In this document: in pieces, positions 36,893-48,216 of the stretch
Layout: every line of letters begins with the position of its first letter
How positions within the stretch are numbered: the stretch's first letter is position 1
Source of the DNA: Bacillus sp. FSL H8-0547
GTDB lineage: Bacteria > Bacillota > Bacilli > Bacillales > Bacillaceae
DNA length: 64,000 nt
Direction of reading: 5' to 3'
Assembly: GCA_038002745.1 (NCBI GenBank)
Contig: JBBODD010000001.1
Location: forward strand, 2,914,001 to 2,978,000
The notes under the pieces: model-generated
The model's database searches: none
The model's input: only the letters and a program-made list of their open reading frames with translations
What the model was told of the DNA's origin: nothing
Position numbers and translations under genes: made by a program

Positions 36893-37405
36893 ATGAAGGT
36901 TCTTATTATCAGCGACAGTCACGGGCTGACAGACGAGCTTCAGGAGATCAGAAACAGGCATGAATCCGAAACAGAAGCGATGTTTCACTGCGGCGATTCA
37001 GAACTGCCTGCCGATCACCCTTCTATGCAGGGCTTTGTATCAGTGCGGGGAAACTGCGATTATGAACAGAAATATGCGGAGGAACTGATTGAAGAAGCAG
37101 GCGGGTTCCGTTTTTTCATTGCGCATGGCCACATGCATAACGTGAAGTCCACTCTGATGAACTTGAAATATGCTGCTGAAGATCACGCTGCGAAGATTGT
37201 CTGTTTCGGGCATTCTCATATAGCAGGAGCAGAATTTGCAGACGGAGTCCTCTTCATTAATCCGGGCAGCATCAGGCTGCCGAGGATGCGCACCGAAAAA
37301 ACATATGTTATATTAGAAATACAAAACGGATCGGCAACTGTAACATTTTATCAGCAGGACGGAACGCCTGTAAAAGGCATGGCGCAGAGGTTTAAGCTGT
37401 CTTAA
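36893..37405 (+). CDS. ysnB: MJ0936/YfcE-type metallophosphoesterase YsnB
   Basis: A 170-residue phosphodiesterase of unknown physiological substrate. Metal-binding motifs appear in order: ISDSHG, FHCGDSE, VRGNCD, IAHGHMHN and FGHSHIAG, which together form the dinuclear site. Length is normal for the family. The gene follows rdgB by 19 nt in the same unit (gerM)-rph-rdgB-ysnB. The hairpin after the stop (37409-37435) lacks a good T run. Confidence 0.92.
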   Translation: MKVLIISDSHGLTDELQEIRNRHESETEAMFHCGDSELPADHPSMQGFVSVRGNCDYEQKYAEELIEEAGGFRFFIAHGHMHNVKSTLMNLKYAAEDHAAKIVCFGHSHIAGAEFADGVLFINPGSIRLPRMRTEKTYVILEIQNGSATVTFYQQDGTPVKGMAQRFKLS

Positions 37406-37456
37406 AAAGGAAAGGGGGAATTTTTTCCCTCTTTCAAAACTTTTTAGAAAAAGTTA

Positions 37457-37485
37457 TTGACTTTATAGCTGATCGCACATATAAT
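37457..37485 (+). promoter_or_regulatory. Sigma-A promoter of tRNA-Arg
   Basis: TTGACT (37457-37462), a 17-bp spacer and TATAAT (37480-37485), 45 bp before the tRNA gene. Confidence 0.85.
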
Positions 37486-37530
37486 AAAAAATGTCGCTGA
37501 TACATAATCGCGATTGTCACAAAAAAACAT

Positions 37531-37606
37531 GTCCCAGTAGCTCAGTGGATAGAGCAACGGCCTTCTAAGCCGTTGGTCGGGAGTTCGAATCTCTCCTGGG
37601 ACGCCA
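37531..37606 (+). tRNA. tRNA-Arg, anticodon TCT
   Basis: A 76-nt cloverleaf with encoded CCA. Acceptor GTCCCAG pairs with CTGGGAC, with discriminator G. The anticodon stem ACGGC/GCCGT encloses the loop CTTCTAA, giving anticodon TCT for AGA codons. The T arm contains GTTCGAATC. A sigma-A promoter and a terminator flank it, so it is a stand-alone unit. Confidence 0.98.
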
Positions 37607-37620
37607 TACTATATACATAC

Positions 37621-37653
37621 AAACTTCTTTCTGAAAATGAAAGAAGTTTTTTT
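37621..37653 (+). terminator. Terminator of the tRNA-Arg unit
   Basis: AAACTTCTTTC pairs with GAAAGAAGTTT around TGAAAAT, followed by a long T run. Confidence 0.9.
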
Positions 37654-37696
37654 GTTTTTTTTCGTCACTGCATTTCGCTGATTTATCCGTAAAACA

Positions 37697-37949
37697 CCAG
37701 TGGACTGCAGCGGAAGGCACTTGACTCCTTGTCGAGCTGCAGCGCCCAACTCCTCTGTCAGAACAAAATCACCCAAAAAGTCAAAAGCGGACTTTTCGGG
37801 TGATTTTTTATCTGACTGCCGGAGCAAAACGGGCGCTTCCGCTTTTCTACGGGATGAAGAGGACGAGGGAGATCCCGCAAGCGCAGCTGAGGAAGCTCCC
37901 GGTCCTCCCCGCGGAAAGCAAGTGACTGGAGCGAAAGGGAACGGGTACA
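37697..37949 (+). repeat. R2 dispersed repeat, copy 3, interrupted by R1
   Basis: R2 left part (CCAGTGGACTGCAGCGGAAG to GACTCCT, ending about 37728) and right part (CGGGATGAAGAGGACGAGG, from 37850, to ACGGGTACA) are separated by a complete R1 element. Joining the two parts regenerates the R2 sequence seen at 6615 and 54458 except for about one G. Confidence 0.88.
37729..37848 (+). repeat. R1 dispersed repeat, copy a, nested in R2
   Basis: Starts TTGTCGAGCTGCAGCGCCC and ends GGCGCTTCCGCTTTTCT. The central hairpin is AAAATCACCCAAAAAGTC with GACTTTTCGGGTGATTTT. Compared with copy b at 48039, one C-G stem pair is replaced by G-C on both arms. Confidence 0.88.
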
Positions 37950-38219
37950 GTTGCAAACATGCCATCTCTCATTTGTTCGAAAAATGTTCATAATTTTTCC
38001 TCTGGATCTTATCCGTTTTAATCAAGAATCCGATTCCGGATCCACCCTTAAAAAGTTCCTTTTCCCCAGCTGAAATCACCCAAAACCCTGTCAGACAATC
38101 TCACAGAAAAAAACTTCAAAAAAAATTTTTCAAAAACACAATTCCCATAGTGACAGGCATGTAAGCGTATACAAATTAACAAACAAATCTAAATTATCTA
38201 ACAATTCGAAAAAAGACGG
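37950..38219 (+). other. Non-coding stretch upstream of ilvE
   Basis: A-rich intergenic DNA with no convincing gene, terminator or named site. It separates the R2/R1 composite from the ilvE promoter. CodY or TnrA sites would be expected near branched-chain amino acid genes, but I could not place one with confidence. Confidence 0.4.
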
Positions 38220-38248
38220 TTGACACCGCTTTTTAATGGGCGTAAGAT
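38220..38248 (+). promoter_or_regulatory. Sigma-A promoter of ilvE
   Basis: Perfect TTGACA (38220-38225), a 17-bp spacer and TAAGAT (38243-38248). The transcript has a leader of about 180 nt with a small ATGAAC/GTTCAT hairpin near its 5' end. Confidence 0.82.
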
Positions 38249-38438
38249 AGGCTCAAATATAAGTTACATGAACATGTGAGGTTCATTAAAAGAAAACATA
38301 ACAGGCCGTTTAGCTGCGGCAGCAAGATCACTTTATATCTTTTAAAAGAGTCCATAACTAACGTTATAAGGATTTTTTTTACACACTGGAATTCAGCTGA
38401 TTAACGCGTTTAGACTTTAAAAGAAAGGTGTGCTCTTT

Positions 38439-39344
38439 ATGGGTGACCAATGGATTTTTTTGAACAAGGAATTTGTAAGAAAAGAAGATGCGAAGATTTC
38501 GGTGTATGATCACGGATTCTTGTATGGAGACGGGATTTTCGAAGGAATCAGAGTCTACAGCGGCAACATCTTCCGTTTAAAAGAGCACATGAAAAGACTG
38601 TATGAATCAGCGAGATCCATTTTGCTCACTATGCCGTACACCCAGGAAGAACTGACAGACCTGACGGTAAAAACGGTCGAGAAAAACGGACTGGATGATG
38701 CTTATATCAGACTGGTAGTCTCAAGAGGAGTCGGAGATCTTGGGCTTGATCCATATAAATGCAAAGAGGCAAACGTCGTCATTATAGTAGAGCCGCTCTC
38801 AATCTTTCCTAAGCATCTTTATGAAACAGGAATTGATATTGTGACAGTCCCTACAAGAAGGAACCGTCCGGACGTTCTCAGTCCGAAAGTAAAATCACTC
38901 AATTATTTAAATAACGTTCTTGTAAAAATTGAAGCTCATCTGGCGAATGTAAGCGAAGCGCTCATGCTGAATGATCAGGGCTATGTCGCAGAAGGATCTG
39001 CAGACAATGTCTTTATCTATAAAAACAACAAACTTCTGACTCCGCCGGGGTACCTTGGCGCCCTTGAAGGAGTTACGCGAAACGTCATCATCGAAATCGC
39101 GGCAGAACTTGGCTATGATGTGCGGGAAGAACCATTTACCCGCCACGACGTGTATACAGCTGATGAGGTCTTCCTGACAGGAACAGCAGCAGAAGTCATT
39201 GCTGTTGTAAAGGTAGACGGCAGGGAGATTGGTGAAGGCAAGCCGGGCGAGCACACAAACCGCCTGCTTGAGCAATTCAGGAAAAAAGTCATTGAAGACG
39301 GCGTGAAAGTTGAAACAGGCAATTCAAGCTTAAGTGTAAGTTAA
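38439..39344 (+). CDS. ilvE: Branched-chain amino acid aminotransferase
   Basis: PLP-dependent transaminase for the last step of Ile, Leu and Val synthesis. The 301-residue fold-class IV enzyme contains VYDHGFLYGDGIFEGIRVY, PKVKSLNYLNNVLVKIEA (with the Schiff-base Lys in VKSLNYLN) and EVFLTGTAAEVIAV (phosphate-binding). The ATG at 38439 follows AAAGGTG at 8-nt spacing. It lies just upstream of the ilvB T-box with its own promoter. It supplies the transamination step that the ilvBNC-leuABCD unit lacks. Confidence 0.94.
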   Translation: MGDQWIFLNKEFVRKEDAKISVYDHGFLYGDGIFEGIRVYSGNIFRLKEHMKRLYESARSILLTMPYTQEELTDLTVKTVEKNGLDDAYIRLVVSRGVGDLGLDPYKCKEANVVIIVEPLSIFPKHLYETGIDIVTVPTRRNRPDVLSPKVKSLNYLNNVLVKIEAHLANVSEALMLNDQGYVAEGSADNVFIYKNNKLLTPPGYLGALEGVTRNVIIEIAAELGYDVREEPFTRHDVYTADEVFLTGTAAEVIAVVKVDGREIGEGKPGEHTNRLLEQFRKKVIEDGVKVETGNSSLSVS

Positions 39345-39349
39345 TAAGT

Positions 39350-39647
39350 GAAAACTTTGAAGAGGATAAGTAGCTATGGAAACAAGGATCCACAGAGAGC
39401 CGGCGGCTGCTGAAAGCCGGTGTTCCCTTCCAGCGTGAACTCGCCTCTGAGTGCTGATTTGAAATGGAGTAGGATCAGCCGGGTGCTATTTTTCACACCA
39501 CCCGTTACCAAAAGAAAGCTTTAAGCTTTCATAAGGTGGCCTGATTTTAGGTCATGAACAAGGGTGGTACCGCGAAAAGTGTTTTCAAACCTTTTCGCCC
39601 CTTTGACTCACAACTAGTGGGCAATATTGGGGCGGGAAGGTTTTTTA
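39350..39647 (+). promoter_or_regulatory. T-box leader, Leu-specific (CTC specifier)
   Basis: AAGTA near 39368 corresponds to the stem I AGTA element. The specifier CTC (39440-39442) lies in GAA-CTC-GCC. The T-box core AGGGTGGTACCGCG is at 39561-39574. A long terminator follows. Uncharged tRNA-Leu should allow ilvBNC-leuABCD expression, as in B. subtilis. Confidence 0.95.
39588..39647 (+). terminator. Conditional terminator of the Leu T-box
   Basis: AACCTTTTCGCCCC pairs with GGGGCGGGAAGGTT (14 pairs, two G-T) around a 27-nt loop, followed by TTTT. Confidence 0.9.
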
Positions 39648-39759
39648 TGTGGATTTTAAAGGCAAAAAGACCAGTATTTCGCTGGATAAAGCTCGATCAG
39701 TTCTTTTCGATCGAGCAGGGCTTTTTAGATGATAGCGGGAAAAAAGGAGGCAAAAATCG

Positions 39760-41478
39760 ATGAATATGAAGGTACAATTGGACGCTGAATCTGCCAAGTG
39801 TACGAAAACGATGTCCGGTGCCATGATGATGATTGAAGCTCTTAAACGGGAAAAGACAGAGGTGATTTTCGGCTATCCCGGAGGAGCTGTCCTTCCGATT
39901 TACGACAAACTGTACAGCTCAGGCATGTTTCACGTTTTGACGAGACATGAACAGGGAGGCATTCATGCAGCAGAAGGCTATGCAAGGGTCTCAGGCAAAC
40001 CCGGAGTCGTAATCGCCACCTCTGGACCGGGAGCTACAAACTTAATTACCGGACTCACAGACGCGATGATTGATTCCCTTCCGCTCGTTGTCTTTACCGG
40101 ACAGGTTGCGACTTCTGTGATTGGAACCGATGCTTTTCAGGAAGCGGATATACTCGGAATTACAATGCCGATTACAAAGCACAACTTTCAAGTACGGGAT
40201 GTCAACGACTTTCCCCGTATCATCAAAGAAGCATTCCATATTGCAACAACCGGCAGACCGGGACCAGTACTGATTGATGTGCCGAAAGATATCGCTGTAG
40301 CCGAAGGCATTTTCAACTATGACGAACCTGTACACCTGCCTGGATATCAGCCGAAGACAGAGCCAAATTACCTCCAGATCAGAAAGCTTGTAGAAGCTGT
40401 AAGCCGTGCTAAAAAACCAGTCATTCTCGCGGGTGCAGGTGTTATTCACGCTAAAGGAAGCGATAAGCTGAAAGAATATGCAGAACAGCAGCAAATACCG
40501 GTTGCAAGCACCCTTCTCGGGCTTGGCAGTTTCCCGGCAGACCATCCGCTGTTCCTCGGAATGGCAGGGATGCATGGTACATATACCGCCAATATGGCGC
40601 TGTATGACTGCGATTTGCTGATCAGCGTGGGAGCGCGATTTGACGACAGGGTGACAGGGAACTTAAACCACTTTGCAAAAAAGGCTGTTATTGCCCATAT
40701 CGATATAGATCCAGCCGAGATCGGCAAGGTGGTCGAAACGCAGATTCCGGTTGTCGGGGATGCGTTGCTGGTTCTTGAACAGCTCATCCACCAAAACGGG
40801 AAAAGAAGCGAGCATGATGAGTGGTATACAGCTCTTCAAACGAACAAAAAGACGCTTCCTCTCTGGTATAAGCCTTCAAATGAAGAGCTGAAGCCGCAGC
40901 ACATGATTGAACTGATCCATGAGTGGACAGATGGAGAAGCAATCGTAACCACTGATGTCGGACAGCATCAAATGTGGGCGGCGCAGTATTACCGGATGCA
41001 GCAGCCAAACAGGTGGGTCACATCCGGAGGGCTTGGAACAATGGGGTTTGGACTTCCGGCGGCGATTGGAGCGCAGCTTGCTGAAAAGGATTCGACAGTA
41101 GTTGCTGTACTGGGTGACGGCGGATTCCAAATGACCCTACAGGAACTTTCTGTTATTCACGAACTGAACCTTCCTGTTAAGGTCATTATTTTAAACAACG
41201 GCGTGCTTGGAATGGTAAGACAGTGGCAGGAAATCTTCTATGAAGAAAGATATTCCCAGTCCGTCTTTCAATCACAGCCTGATTTCGTGAAACTTGCGGA
41301 AGCGTACGGCATGAAAGGACTGAATATTCAGACTGAAAGTGATTTCCCGGCCTTTAAAGAAGCGCTTAGATCCAGGGAACCTGTCCTGATTTCCGTTAAT
41401 GTAAGCCAGATGGAAAATGTGTATCCAATGATTGCACCAGGAAAAGGACTGCATGAAATGGTGGGTGTTAAGGCATGA
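39760..41478 (+). CDS. ilvB: Acetolactate synthase large subunit
   Basis: Catalytic ThDP-dependent subunit that makes acetolactate or acetohydroxybutyrate, the first common step of Val/Leu and Ile synthesis. The 572-residue protein has an N-terminal ThDP-binding domain with the catalytic Glu in [21 protein letters not shown], a central FAD-binding domain, and a C-terminal [29 protein letters not shown] motif. AAGGAGG precedes the ATG. First gene of ilvBNC-leuABCD, under the Leu T-box. Confidence 0.96.
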   Translation: MNMKVQLDAESAKCTKTMSGAMMMIEALKREKTEVIFGYPGGAVLPIYDKLYSSGMFHVLTRHEQGGIHAAEGYARVSGKPGVVIATSGPGATNLITGLTDAMIDSLPLVVFTGQVATSVIGTDAFQEADILGITMPITKHNFQVRDVNDFPRIIKEAFHIATTGRPGPVLIDVPKDIAVAEGIFNYDEPVHLPGYQPKTEPNYLQIRKLVEAVSRAKKPVILAGAGVIHAKGSDKLKEYAEQQQIPVASTLLGLGSFPADHPLFLGMAGMHGTYTANMALYDCDLLISVGARFDDRVTGNLNHFAKKAVIAHIDIDPAEIGKVVETQIPVVGDALLVLEQLIHQNGKRSEHDEWYTALQTNKKTLPLWYKPSNEELKPQHMIELIHEWTDGEAIVTTDVGQHQMWAAQYYRMQQPNRWVTSGGLGTMGFGLPAAIGAQLAEKDSTVVAVLGDGGFQMTLQELSVIHELNLPVKVIILNNGVLGMVRQWQEIFYEERYSQSVFQSQPDFVKLAEAYGMKGLNIQTESDFPAFKEALRSREPVLISVNVSQMENVYPMIAPGKGLHEMVGVKA

Positions 41479-41990
41479 AGCGAATATTGACATTAACCGT
41501 AAACAACCGGTCGGGCGTACTCAACAGAATTACCGGGCTGTTTACGAAAAGACACTATAACATTGAAAGCATCACAGTGGGGCACGCAGAGATTGAAGGC
41601 ATATCCCGCATGACATTTGTCATCCATGTGGAAGACGAAAAAGAAGTAGAACAAATTACAAAACAGCTCAACAAGCAAATCGATGTGCTCAAGGTTCAGG
41701 ACATTACCAATCAATCAATCGTTGCAAGAGAACTCGCGCTGATCAAAGTGATCGCTGCACCGGCAGTGAGAATGGAAGTGCAGGGAGTCATTGAACCATT
41801 CCGGGCCTCCATCATAGATGTCAGCCGGGACAGCCTGGTCGTTCAAGTAACCGGAGAATCAGACAAAATAGAAGCCATCATCGATCTCCTCAGACCCTAT
41901 GGAATCAAAGAAATAGCCAGAACCGGCACAACAGCGTTCCCAAGAGGAACACAGCGGCCGTCTAGTTCGAAAACATATTCAATTGTATAA
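41475..41990 (+). CDS. ilvN: Acetolactate synthase small (regulatory) subunit
   Basis: A 171-residue subunit that confers valine feedback. The N-terminal ACT domain begins [35 protein letters not shown] second regulatory domain follows ([30 protein letters not shown]). It overlaps ilvB by 4 nt (ATGA), so translation is coupled. An R2 repeat separates it from ilvC within the same operon. Also called ilvH. Confidence 0.95.
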   Translation: MKRILTLTVNNRSGVLNRITGLFTKRHYNIESITVGHAEIEGISRMTFVIHVEDEKEVEQITKQLNKQIDVLKVQDITNQSIVARELALIKVIAAPAVRMEVQGVIEPFRASIIDVSRDSLVVQVTGESDKIEAIIDLLRPYGIKEIARTGTTAFPRGTQRPSSSKTYSIV

Positions 41991-42021
41991 AGAGAAGATG
42001 GCAATGAACGGTAACAGATTT

Positions 42022-42150
42022 GAGTGGACTGCAGCGGAAGGAACTTGACTCCTGCGGGATGAAGAGAACACGGGAGACCCCGCAAGCGCAGCGAGGAGGC
42101 TCCCGGGGCTCCCCGCGGAAAGCAAGTTCCTGGAGCGAAAGGGAACGGAT
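42022..42150 (+). repeat. R2 dispersed repeat, copy 4, inside the ilv-leu operon
   Basis: Runs from AGTGGACTGCAGCGGAAGG to GCGAAAGGGAACGGAT. The outer arms here are AACTTG/CAAGTT rather than CACTTG/CAAGTG, and an inner stem is CGGGAG/CTCCCG rather than CTGAAG/CTTCAG. Both arms of each stem have changed together. Confidence 0.88.
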
Positions 42151-42192
42151 GGAACGTATACAATTACAAATCAAATAAAAAATGGAAATTAA

Positions 42193-44761
<2,569 letters not shown>

Positions 44762-44804
44762 TAGAAGAAAAACCAGATTAAAAATCATGAAGGAGGCAGA
44801 AAAA

Positions 44805-45917
44805 ATGGAGAAGAAAATTGCATTATTGCCGGGAGACGGCATCGGATTAGAAGTGATGAACGGTGCTGTAGAGATTCTGAAGGCCATTGAAGAGCATTAC
44901 TACCATCGTTTTCACTTTCAGTATGGACTGATCGGCGGGGCGGCAATTGATGAAACCAATTCTCCGCTTCCTGAACAAACGCTCAACATGTGCAAAGAGG
45001 CGGACGCAGTTCTGCTTGGATCTGTAGGAGGTCCGAAATGGGATCAGAATCCTTCGCATTTAAGGCCTGAAAGGGGGCTTCTGGCTCTCAGGAAGGAGCT
45101 TGATCTGTATGCGAATCTCCGTCCTGTGGAGACAGTAGAAAGCCTCCTTGATTCTTCCCCTTTGAAGCGGGAGTTTGTGGAAGGCGTCGACTTCATGATT
45201 GTAAGGGAGCTTACGGGCGGTCTTTACTTTGGAAAACCGAGCGAGCGCAAGGTTGATGGCGGTGAAGAGACGGTTGTTGATACCCTTTTTTATAAGCGTG
45301 ATGAGATGGTGCGGATCATTGAACAGGCATTTGAGCTTGCCCGGGGCAGGCAGAAAAAGGTGACGTCAGTTGATAAGGCCAATGTTTTAGAATCGAGCCG
45401 AATGTGGAGGGAAGTCGCTGAAGAGGTAGCTGCAAGGTATCCTGATGTTGAACTGCAGCACATGCTTGTCGATCATGCAGCCATGGCCCTCATTCATAAT
45501 CCTAAACAGTTTGATGTCATCGTAACAGAGAACATGTTCGGCGACATTTTAAGTGACGAAGCTTCGATGCTGACGGGCTCGCTCGGCATGCTGCCATCCG
45601 CGAGCTTAAGCTCATCAGGCCTTCATCTGTATGAACCGGTCCATGGTTCTGCACCTGACATTGCAGGAGAAGATAAAGCAAATCCGGTGGCCATGATTTT
45701 ATCAGCCGCGATGATGCTCAGACACTCCTTTGGCATGAATGAAGAGGCAGAAGCCGTTGAAAATGCCGTAAAACACGTGCTTGATTCAGGCAAGCGCACA
45801 GCAGACCTTGCGAAAAAAGGAGAAGCTCCTCTGACTACAACGGCTCTGGTTGAAGAAGTGAAAGCTGCTTTGGCGGACGACCACGCCATCTTTAACATTA
45901 TGGAAGCTTACGCATAA
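44805..45917 (+). CDS. leuB: 3-isopropylmalate dehydrogenase
   Basis: Oxidatively decarboxylates 3-isopropylmalate with NAD. The 370-residue protein begins KKIALLPGDGIGLEVMNGAV and carries VRELTGGLYFGKPSER, the metal-binding Asp region NMFGDILSDEASMLTGSLGMLPSASL, and the NAD-binding VHGSAPDIAGEDKANPVAMILSAAMML. ATG 44805 follows AGGAGG by 8 nt. An earlier in-frame ATG at 44787 lies before that ribosome site. Confidence 0.96.
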   Translation: MEKKIALLPGDGIGLEVMNGAVEILKAIEEHYYHRFHFQYGLIGGAAIDETNSPLPEQTLNMCKEADAVLLGSVGGPKWDQNPSHLRPERGLLALRKELDLYANLRPVETVESLLDSSPLKREFVEGVDFMIVRELTGGLYFGKPSERKVDGGEETVVDTLFYKRDEMVRIIEQAFELARGRQKKVTSVDKANVLESSRMWREVAEEVAARYPDVELQHMLVDHAAMALIHNPKQFDVIVTENMFGDILSDEASMLTGSLGMLPSASLSSSGLHLYEPVHGSAPDIAGEDKANPVAMILSAAMMLRHSFGMNEEAEAVENAVKHVLDSGKRTADLAKKGEAPLTTTALVEEVKAALADDHAIFNIMEAYA

Positions 45918-45923
45918 AAAAAC

Positions 45924-45951
45924 GGCGCTTTTCATTTCGATGAAAAGCGCC
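45924..45951 (+). terminator. Intra-operon hairpin between leuB and leuC
   Basis: GGCGCTTTTCAT pairs perfectly with ATGAAAAGCGCC around TTCG. The tail CCTCTTTTCC is only moderately T-rich, so this may be a leaky terminator or an mRNA stabiliser rather than a full stop. Confidence 0.5.
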
Positions 45952-45994
45952 CCTCTTTTCCTTCTATATAAATACGTGCAGGGAGGTATCAGTC

Positions 45995-47434
45995 TTGAAA
46001 GCAAGAACAATCGTCGAAAAAATTTGGGATGATCACGTAGTATACAGAAAAGATCATCAGCCTGATCTATTATATATTGATTTGCACCTGATTCATGAAG
46101 TAACGTCTCCCCAGGCGTTTGAAGGCTTAAGACAAAACGGGAGAAAGGTGAGAAAGCCTGAAAACACCTTTGCTACAATGGATCATAACATTCCAACCGT
46201 CAACAGGTTTGAAATAAAAGACGAAACAGCGCGGCTTCAGGTGAGCGCCCTTGAAACAAACTGCAGAGAATTCGGCATCAGGCTTGCTGATCTTAACAGC
46301 TCAGATCAGGGAATTGTTCACGTCATCGGACCAGAGCTTGGCCTGACTCTGCCCGGCAAAACCATCGTATGCGGGGACAGCCATACATCAACACACGGAG
46401 CTTTCGGAGCTCTTGCATTCGGCATTGGAACGAGTGAAGTGGAACATGTCCTGGCCACTCAAACGCTTTGGCAGCAGAAGCCGAAAACATTAAATGTTCA
46501 CATAAAGGGATCCCTGAAAAAAGGCGTGACGGCTAAAGATGTCATTCTCTCCATTATCGGTTCCTTCGGAGTGAGATTCGGCACAGGGTATGTGATCGAA
46601 TTTACAGGTGAAGCCATTGAAAATATGTCGATGGATGAGAGAATGACGGTCTGCAACATGTCAATTGAAGCCGGCGCCAGAGCTGGACTGATTGCACCTG
46701 ATGAAACAACGTTCAAGTATATTGAGGGAAGAACTTACGCTCCAAAGGGAGAGGAATTTGAAGAAGCTGTTGCATACTGGCGCACACTCCACAGTGACCC
46801 GGGTGCGGAATATGATGATCAGATTATCGTTTTGGCATCTGACATTGCCCCGATGGTCACATGGGGAACAAATCCCGGAATGGCTGTGTCGATAGATGAG
46901 AGAGTGCCGAACACAGGCACGTTCTCAAAACAGGAGGAAAAACAGGAGGCAGAGCGGGCCTATTTCTATATGGGCCTAGAGCCGGATACAGCTATAAAAG
47001 AGATAGAAGTAGACTATGTCTTTATTGGCTCCTGCACAAACTCAAGACTCACAGACCTGCGTCAGGCGGCAGAAGTAATCAGAGGCCATAAAGTGAAACC
47101 TTCCGTAAGGGCAATCGTAGTTCCCGGTTCTCAAAATGTAAAGCTCCAGGCGGAAGCTGAAGGGCTTCACCATACTTTTAAAGAAGCAGGCTTTGAGTGG
47201 CGGGAATCAGGGTGCAGTATGTGCCTGAGCATGAATGATGATGTCGTGCCGGAAGGAAAGCGCTGTGCTTCTACCTCCAACCGGAACTTTGAAGGCCGTC
47301 AGGGAAAAGGGGCAAGAACGCACCTTGTCAGTCCTGCAATGGCTGCAGCAGCCGCGCTTAACGGGAAATTTGTTGATGTAAGAGAATGGATAGGAGGGGC
47401 TGCAAGTGGAAGCATTTCAAGTGCACAAGGGTAA
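45995..47434 (+). CDS. leuC: 3-isopropylmalate dehydratase large subunit
   Basis: A 479-residue aconitase-family subunit carrying the [4Fe-4S] cluster. Visible signatures are [47 protein letters not shown] (first cluster Cys) and [13 protein letters not shown] (the Cys pair), and [32 protein letters not shown] start behind GGGAGG. It overlaps leuD by 29 nt. Confidence 0.96.
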   Translation: MKARTIVEKIWDDHVVYRKDHQPDLLYIDLHLIHEVTSPQAFEGLRQNGRKVRKPENTFATMDHNIPTVNRFEIKDETARLQVSALETNCREFGIRLADLNSSDQGIVHVIGPELGLTLPGKTIVCGDSHTSTHGAFGALAFGIGTSEVEHVLATQTLWQQKPKTLNVHIKGSLKKGVTAKDVILSIIGSFGVRFGTGYVIEFTGEAIENMSMDERMTVCNMSIEAGARAGLIAPDETTFKYIEGRTYAPKGEEFEEAVAYWRTLHSDPGAEYDDQIIVLASDIAPMVTWGTNPGMAVSIDERVPNTGTFSKQEEKQEAERAYFYMGLEPDTAIKEIEVDYVFIGSCTNSRLTDLRQAAEVIRGHKVKPSVRAIVVPGSQNVKLQAEAEGLHHTFKEAGFEWRESGCSMCLSMNDDVVPEGKRCASTSNRNFEGRQGKGARTHLVSPAMAAAAALNGKFVDVREWIGGAASGSISSAQG

Positions 47435-47993
47435 AACGGCGGTACTGAACAGATCAAATGTGGACACCGATCAGATCATCCCCAAACAGTTTCTGAAACG
47501 AATTGAACGCACTGGATACGGACGCTTCGCATTTTTTGACTGGCGCTATACAAGCGATCATACCGAAAATCCTGAATTTGAATTAAACAAGCCTGAGGCA
47601 AAGGGGGCAAGCGTTCTGATTGCAGGGGAGAACTTCGGATGCGGATCTTCAAGAGAGCATGCTCCGTGGGCGCTTTCAGACTTCGGCTTCAGAGTGATTA
47701 TTGCGCCTTCATTCGCCGACATTTTCCATCAGAACTGTCTGAAGAACGGTCTTCTTCCTATTAAAATAGAAGAAAAGATTCATCAGCAGCTGGTTGAAAA
47801 GGGAGCCTTCGAGTGTACGGTCGATCTGGAAAAGCAGGAAATCCGAGAAGGTGAAGACGTTCTTTGCCATTTTGACATTGATCCATACTGGAAGGACATG
47901 CTTTTAAACGGCCATGATGAAATTTCCCTCACCTTTATGTATGAAGAGCAGATTTCAAATTACGAAAACACAAGAAAAGCCTGGTTAAGATAA
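47406..47993 (+). CDS. leuD: 3-isopropylmalate dehydratase small subunit
   Basis: A 195-residue swivel-domain partner of Leu[23 protein letters not shown] and [32 protein letters not shown] are the family motifs. GTG start inside leuC, with GGAGGGG 7 nt upstream. Last gene of ilvBNC-leuABCD. The terminator overlaps its stop. Confidence 0.96.
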   Translation: MEAFQVHKGKTAVLNRSNVDTDQIIPKQFLKRIERTGYGRFAFFDWRYTSDHTENPEFELNKPEAKGASVLIAGENFGCGSSREHAPWALSDFGFRVIIAPSFADIFHQNCLKNGLLPIKIEEKIHQQLVEKGAFECTVDLEKQEIREGEDVLCHFDIDPYWKDMLLNGHDEISLTFMYEEQISNYENTRKAWLR

Positions 47994-48009
47994 TCCAGGC
48001 TTTTTTTTT
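47976..48009 (+). terminator. Terminator of ilvBNC-leuABCD
   Basis: AAAAGCCTGG pairs with CCAGGCTTTT, followed by a run of T. It includes the leuD stop codon. Confidence 0.9.
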
Positions 48010-48038
48010 GAAGATATATAAAAATTTGACTTTGAATC

Positions 48039-48158
48039 TTGTCCAGCTCCGCCTCCCAGCCCTTCCGTCAGAACAAAATCACCGAAAAAGTCAAGCCCGG
48101 ACTTTTCCGGTGATTTCTTTTCTGCCTGTCAGGGCTAAACGGTCGGCTATGCTTTTCT
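48039..48158 (+). repeat. R1 dispersed repeat, copy b
   Basis: Starts TTGTCCAGCTCCGCCTCCC and ends CGGCTATGCTTTTCT. The central hairpin AAAATCACCGAAAAAGTC pairs with GACTTTTCCGGTGATTT. It fills the gap between leuD and ysoA. Confidence 0.85.
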
Positions 48159-48216
48159 TGTGTTCTTTATATTCCATTGGTACACTTGAAGGCAAATGCA
48201 CAGCGGAGATGATTGA

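Noticed and set aside
37406-37440. Terminator after ysnB
   Set aside because: GAAAGGGGG/CCCTCTTTC can pair, but the sequence after it is CAAAAC rather than a T run, so termination there is doubtful.
37729-37848. Insertion sequence or classical MITE
   Set aside because: R1 has no transposase, no clear terminal inverted repeats of transposon type and no visible target duplication. I report it only as a dispersed repeat.
37609-37993. Open frames of 77-118 codons on both strands after tRNA-Arg
   Set aside because: They run through the R2/R1 repeat composite. Similar frames arise at the other R2 copies because of the repeat sequence, and no ribosome site or protein family supports them.
39554-39763. 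69-codon frame before ilvB
   Set aside because: It spans the T-box antiterminator and terminator. The sequence is explained by RNA structure.
41897-42174. Minus-strand frames between ilvN and ilvC
   Set aside because: They are translations of R2 copy 4 and recur at other R2 copies.
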